Origin: Clostridia bacterium
GTDB lineage: Bacteria; Bacillota; Clostridia; Oscillospirales; CAG-382
Length of the DNA: 33,089 bases
Reading direction: 5' to 3'
Assembly: GCA_017397805.1 (NCBI GenBank)
Contig: JAFQHW010000021.1
Span: forward strand, 1-33,089
Under the pieces are notes generated by a model, which saw only the letters and a list, made by a program, of their open reading frames with translations, had not been told where the DNA came from and did not search any database. Below, piece after piece: positions 31,459 to 33,089 of the stretch. Numbering within the stretch: position 1 is the first letter of the stretch; each line of letters starts with the position of its first letter. The translations under genes and the position numbers were made by a program.

Positions 31459-32208
31459 GTGAATCAATATATTAAAAATCTGAACAAAATCGAATTCATA
31501 GTGACCTACGCTTGTACGGGGCGGTGCAAGCACTGTTCCGAAGGAGAGCACGCTTCTTGCGGTGAGCGTATTGATCCGCAGATTGCCGCGGATGCGGTGC
31601 GAAAGATCGCCGCTGAGTACGACATAAAAACCGTGATGACCTTCGGCGGTGAGCCGCTTTTGTATGCGGATGCGGTCTATGCAATAATGACCGCCGCCAA
31701 GGAACTGAATATTCCCAAGCGCCAGGTCATTACCAACGGCTATTTTTCAAAGAACGTCCAAAAGGTTCGCGAGGTTGCACAGCGGCTTGCCGCGTGCGGG
31801 GTGAACGATCTGCTGTTATCGGCAGATGCGTTCCATCAGGAAACCATACCCCTTGAAGTTGTGAAGCTGTTTGCCGCGGAAGCAAAGGAGTGCGGAATAC
31901 CTATTCGCCTTTCACCTGCGTGGCTGACGAGCGCGGCGGATGATAATCCGTACAACGTAAAAACGCGGGAGATACTTAAAAGCTTTGCCGATTTGGAGCT
32001 TCCTATGGGGGAGGGCAACGTCATCTTCCCCGAAGGAAACGCGCTTAAATACCTCTCCGAATATTTCACGGACACTCTCCCCGAAAACCCTTACGCGGAA
32101 GACCCCCGTGACGTGCGTTGTATGTCTTTCTCGCCCAACGGCGACGTTCTCGGCGGCAACGTGTATCGGGACGATATTACGGAGATTATAAAGAATTACG
32201 CGCCGTAA
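31459..32208 (+). CDS. Radical SAM protein
   Basis: 249 residues. The 4Fe-4S/SAM cluster motif CTGRCKHC gives Cys19, Cys23 and Cys26 (CX3CX2C). MTFGGEPLL (60-68) is the SAM-binding motif, and LLLSADAFHQETIP and PIRLSPAW are later barrel strands. The C-terminus ends with RCMSFSPNGDVLGGNVY and a short helix. It lacks a SPASM-type cysteine cluster, so only one cluster is expected. The start is a GTG behind CGGAGA. The reaction is not identifiable; it may modify a small molecule or peptide. A 57-residue gene follows 39 nt later. Confidence 0.88.
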   Translation: MNQYIKNLNKIEFIVTYACTGRCKHCSEGEHASCGERIDPQIAADAVRKIAAEYDIKTVMTFGGEPLLYADAVYAIMTAAKELNIPKRQVITNGYFSKNVQKVREVAQRLAACGVNDLLLSADAFHQETIPLEVVKLFAAEAKECGIPIRLSPAWLTSAADDNPYNVKTREILKSFADLELPMGEGNVIFPEGNALKYLSEYFTDTLPENPYAEDPRDVRCMSFSPNGDVLGGNVYRDDITEIIKNYAP

Positions 32209-32247
32209 AGGGCACGCTTTGCAATAAACGTAAAGGAGCTTTTAATT

Positions 32248-32421
32248 ATGGAACCCAAGGATTATACGGTCGTTAAAATAGAGGGCGAATACGCATATCT
32301 GCGCGCTGATGGCGATAGGCCCGAAAGCGATATATTTATCGCAATGGCGCTTCTTCCGCCCGGTGTTGACGTCGGTTCAAGAATACGTTACGAGATGTTC
32401 TGCTATACACTCATTGAATAA
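32248..32421 (+). CDS. Small 57-residue protein
   Basis: ATG at 32248 behind a strong AAAGGAGC; stop TAA at 32419-32421. The protein starts MEPKDYTVVKIEGEYAYLRA and ends IAMALLPPGVDVGSRIRYEM then FCYTLIE. A beta-rich, acidic, compact sequence with VKIEGEYAYL resembles small DUF3006-type barrels, but the link is weak. It looks like a real gene because of its ribosome site, its position just after the radical SAM gene and protein-like composition. The function is unknown; it is not an obvious RiPP precursor. Confidence 0.72.
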   Translation: MEPKDYTVVKIEGEYAYLRADGDRPESDIFIAMALLPPGVDVGSRIRYEMFCYTLIE

Positions 32422-32485
32422 TGGGGTTGATCTAAATATCAACGGTTGCACCGCAACAGGCAAAGAAAAGGCAACAGCGCGTTGC
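32422..32485. other. Cluster of small hairpins
   Basis: GTTGAT/ATCAAC (about 32426-32443), GTTGC/GCAAC (about 32444-32456) and GCAAC/GTTGC (about 32471-32485) lie one after another between the 57-residue gene and the next promoter. Only the last is followed by a T-rich stretch, so one of them may serve as a weak terminator. Confidence 0.5.
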
Positions 32486-32514
32486 TTGTTATTCTCGCCG
32501 CAATCTGTTATAAT
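32486..32514 (+). promoter_or_regulatory. SigA-type promoter of the XRE regulator
   Basis: TTGTTA (32486-32491), 17-nt spacer, TATAAT (32509-32514), about 30 nt before the ATG at 32546. Confidence 0.82.
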
Positions 32515-32545
32515 ACGATTACAGTAAACGAAGGCGGTATTATTT

Positions 32546-33089
32546 ATGGAAACCAAGGATATTATTCGTGAACTCAGAACAAAAGCGTATCTTTCTCAGG
32601 AAGAACTTGCAGAAAAGGTATTCGTCACGCGGCAGGCGGTCAGCCGTTGGGAAAACGGAGATACGGTTCCCAACACCGAAACGCTCAAACTCCTCTCCAA
32701 GCTGTTTGACGTTTCCATCAACACGCTTCTCGGCTCTCCGCGGGAGCTGATCTGTCAATGTTGCGGTATGCCTCTGGAAGACACCAACATCAGTCGCGAA
32801 ACCGACGGATTTTTTAACGAGGAATACTGCAAGTGGTGCTATGCCGACGGCGAGTATATGTATCACGATATGGATGATCTGATCGAGGTCTGCGTAGCGA
32901 ATATGGCAAGCGAGGCATTCCCCTCGGAGCAGGCTCGTGCGTATTTAAAGGAAATGCTCCCCAAGCTCGACTATTGGAAGAAATATAAAAACCTCGATGA
33001 CGGCGGGAAATTTGAAGAATTCAAGCGTAAACTGATCGAAGAGATCAACGCCCTTGGCGTGGAAGGTATGCCGAAGGTCGAAAAACTTA
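32546..33089 (+). CDS. XRE-family HTH protein with zinc-ribbon domain (3' end outside window)
   Basis: At least 181 residues; the frame is still open at the window edge. Residues about 5-60 are an XRE helix-turn-helix: IIRELRTKAYLSQEELAEKV, then TRQAVSRWENGDTVP. LLSKLFDVSINTLLGSPREL leads into the second domain. CQCCGMPL and EYCKWCYADGEY (about 72-108) supply cysteine pairs of the putative zinc-ribbon family PF12674. The last part, ARAYLKEMLPKLDYWKKYK, is the usual helical tail. GAAGGCGG is the ribosome site. It probably senses or regulates locally; the target is unknown. METKD echoes the start of the preceding small protein (MEPKD), perhaps by chance. Confidence 0.86.
   Translation, partial: METKDIIRELRTKAYLSQEELAEKVFVTRQAVSRWENGDTVPNTETLKLLSKLFDVSINTLLGSPRELICQCCGMPLEDTNISRETDGFFNEEYCKWCYADGEYMYHDMDDLIEVCVANMASEAFPSEQARAYLKEMLPKLDYWKKYKNLDDGGKFEEFKRKLIEEINALGVEGMPKVEKL

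Noticed and set aside
31459..32421. Radical SAM plus 57-residue gene as a RiPP cluster
   Set aside because: The small protein lacks a leader-core layout, the enzyme lacks a SPASM domain, and there is no transporter or protease nearby.

Overview
The window looks like a chromosomal segment from a spore-forming, low-to-mid GC Firmicute of class Clostridia, probably an uncultured gut Oscillospirales-type organism. The reasons are a SpoIIP homologue, RNase J, WhiA, AGGAGG-type ribosome binding sites, many TTGACA-N17-TATAAT promoters and Clostridia-typical families (DUF3343, TIGR04076, DUF6512, cytidylate-kinase-like). The placement is inference; there is no rRNA in the window.

Layout. 1-293: non-coding, with a 23-nt-period tandem hairpin array and a terminator. 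345-2308: MATE exporter plus cytidylate-kinase-like protein. 2539-3878 (minus): Se/S carrier-like protein and a cysteine desulfurase-like enzyme. 4299-5210 (minus): membrane-anchored leucine-rich-repeat protein. 5386-5460 (minus): tRNA-Glu(CTC). 5540-17341 (plus): AI-2E-type permease, murB-whiA, dnaE, a small membrane protein, a class A penicillin-binding protein, a two-gene ThrE/YjjPB-type exporter and spoIIP. 17593-19982 (minus): RNase J and an SDR oxidoreductase. 20266-24787 (plus): murA, a CapA-like lipoprotein, a half-size DMT transporter and a second MATE exporter. 24911-26332 (minus): a lipoprotein. 26470-29820: a P-loop protein, a broken macro-domain gene, tag, a TIGR04076 protein, a lipoprotein and an ArsC/Spx-like protein. 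30046-31297 (minus): a GNAT acetyltransferase behind an attenuator-like leader, and DUF6512. 31459-end: a radical SAM protein, a 57-residue protein and an XRE/zinc-ribbon regulator cut by the window edge.

The core theme is cell envelope and growth: murB, murA, PBP1, SpoIIP, CapA-like, WhiA and DnaE. Around it lies an accessory fringe of transporters, lipoproteins and small enzymes.

The least explained signals are non-coding. Two different structured repeat families each occur twice: R1 at about 2358-2532 and 17373-17535, and R2 at 4023-4255 and 29827-30019. In both, stems are kept while their bases change. There is also the 23-nt hairpin array at the left edge and a promoter-leader-terminator arrangement in front of the GNAT gene. 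I could not match any of these to a named RNA class from memory.
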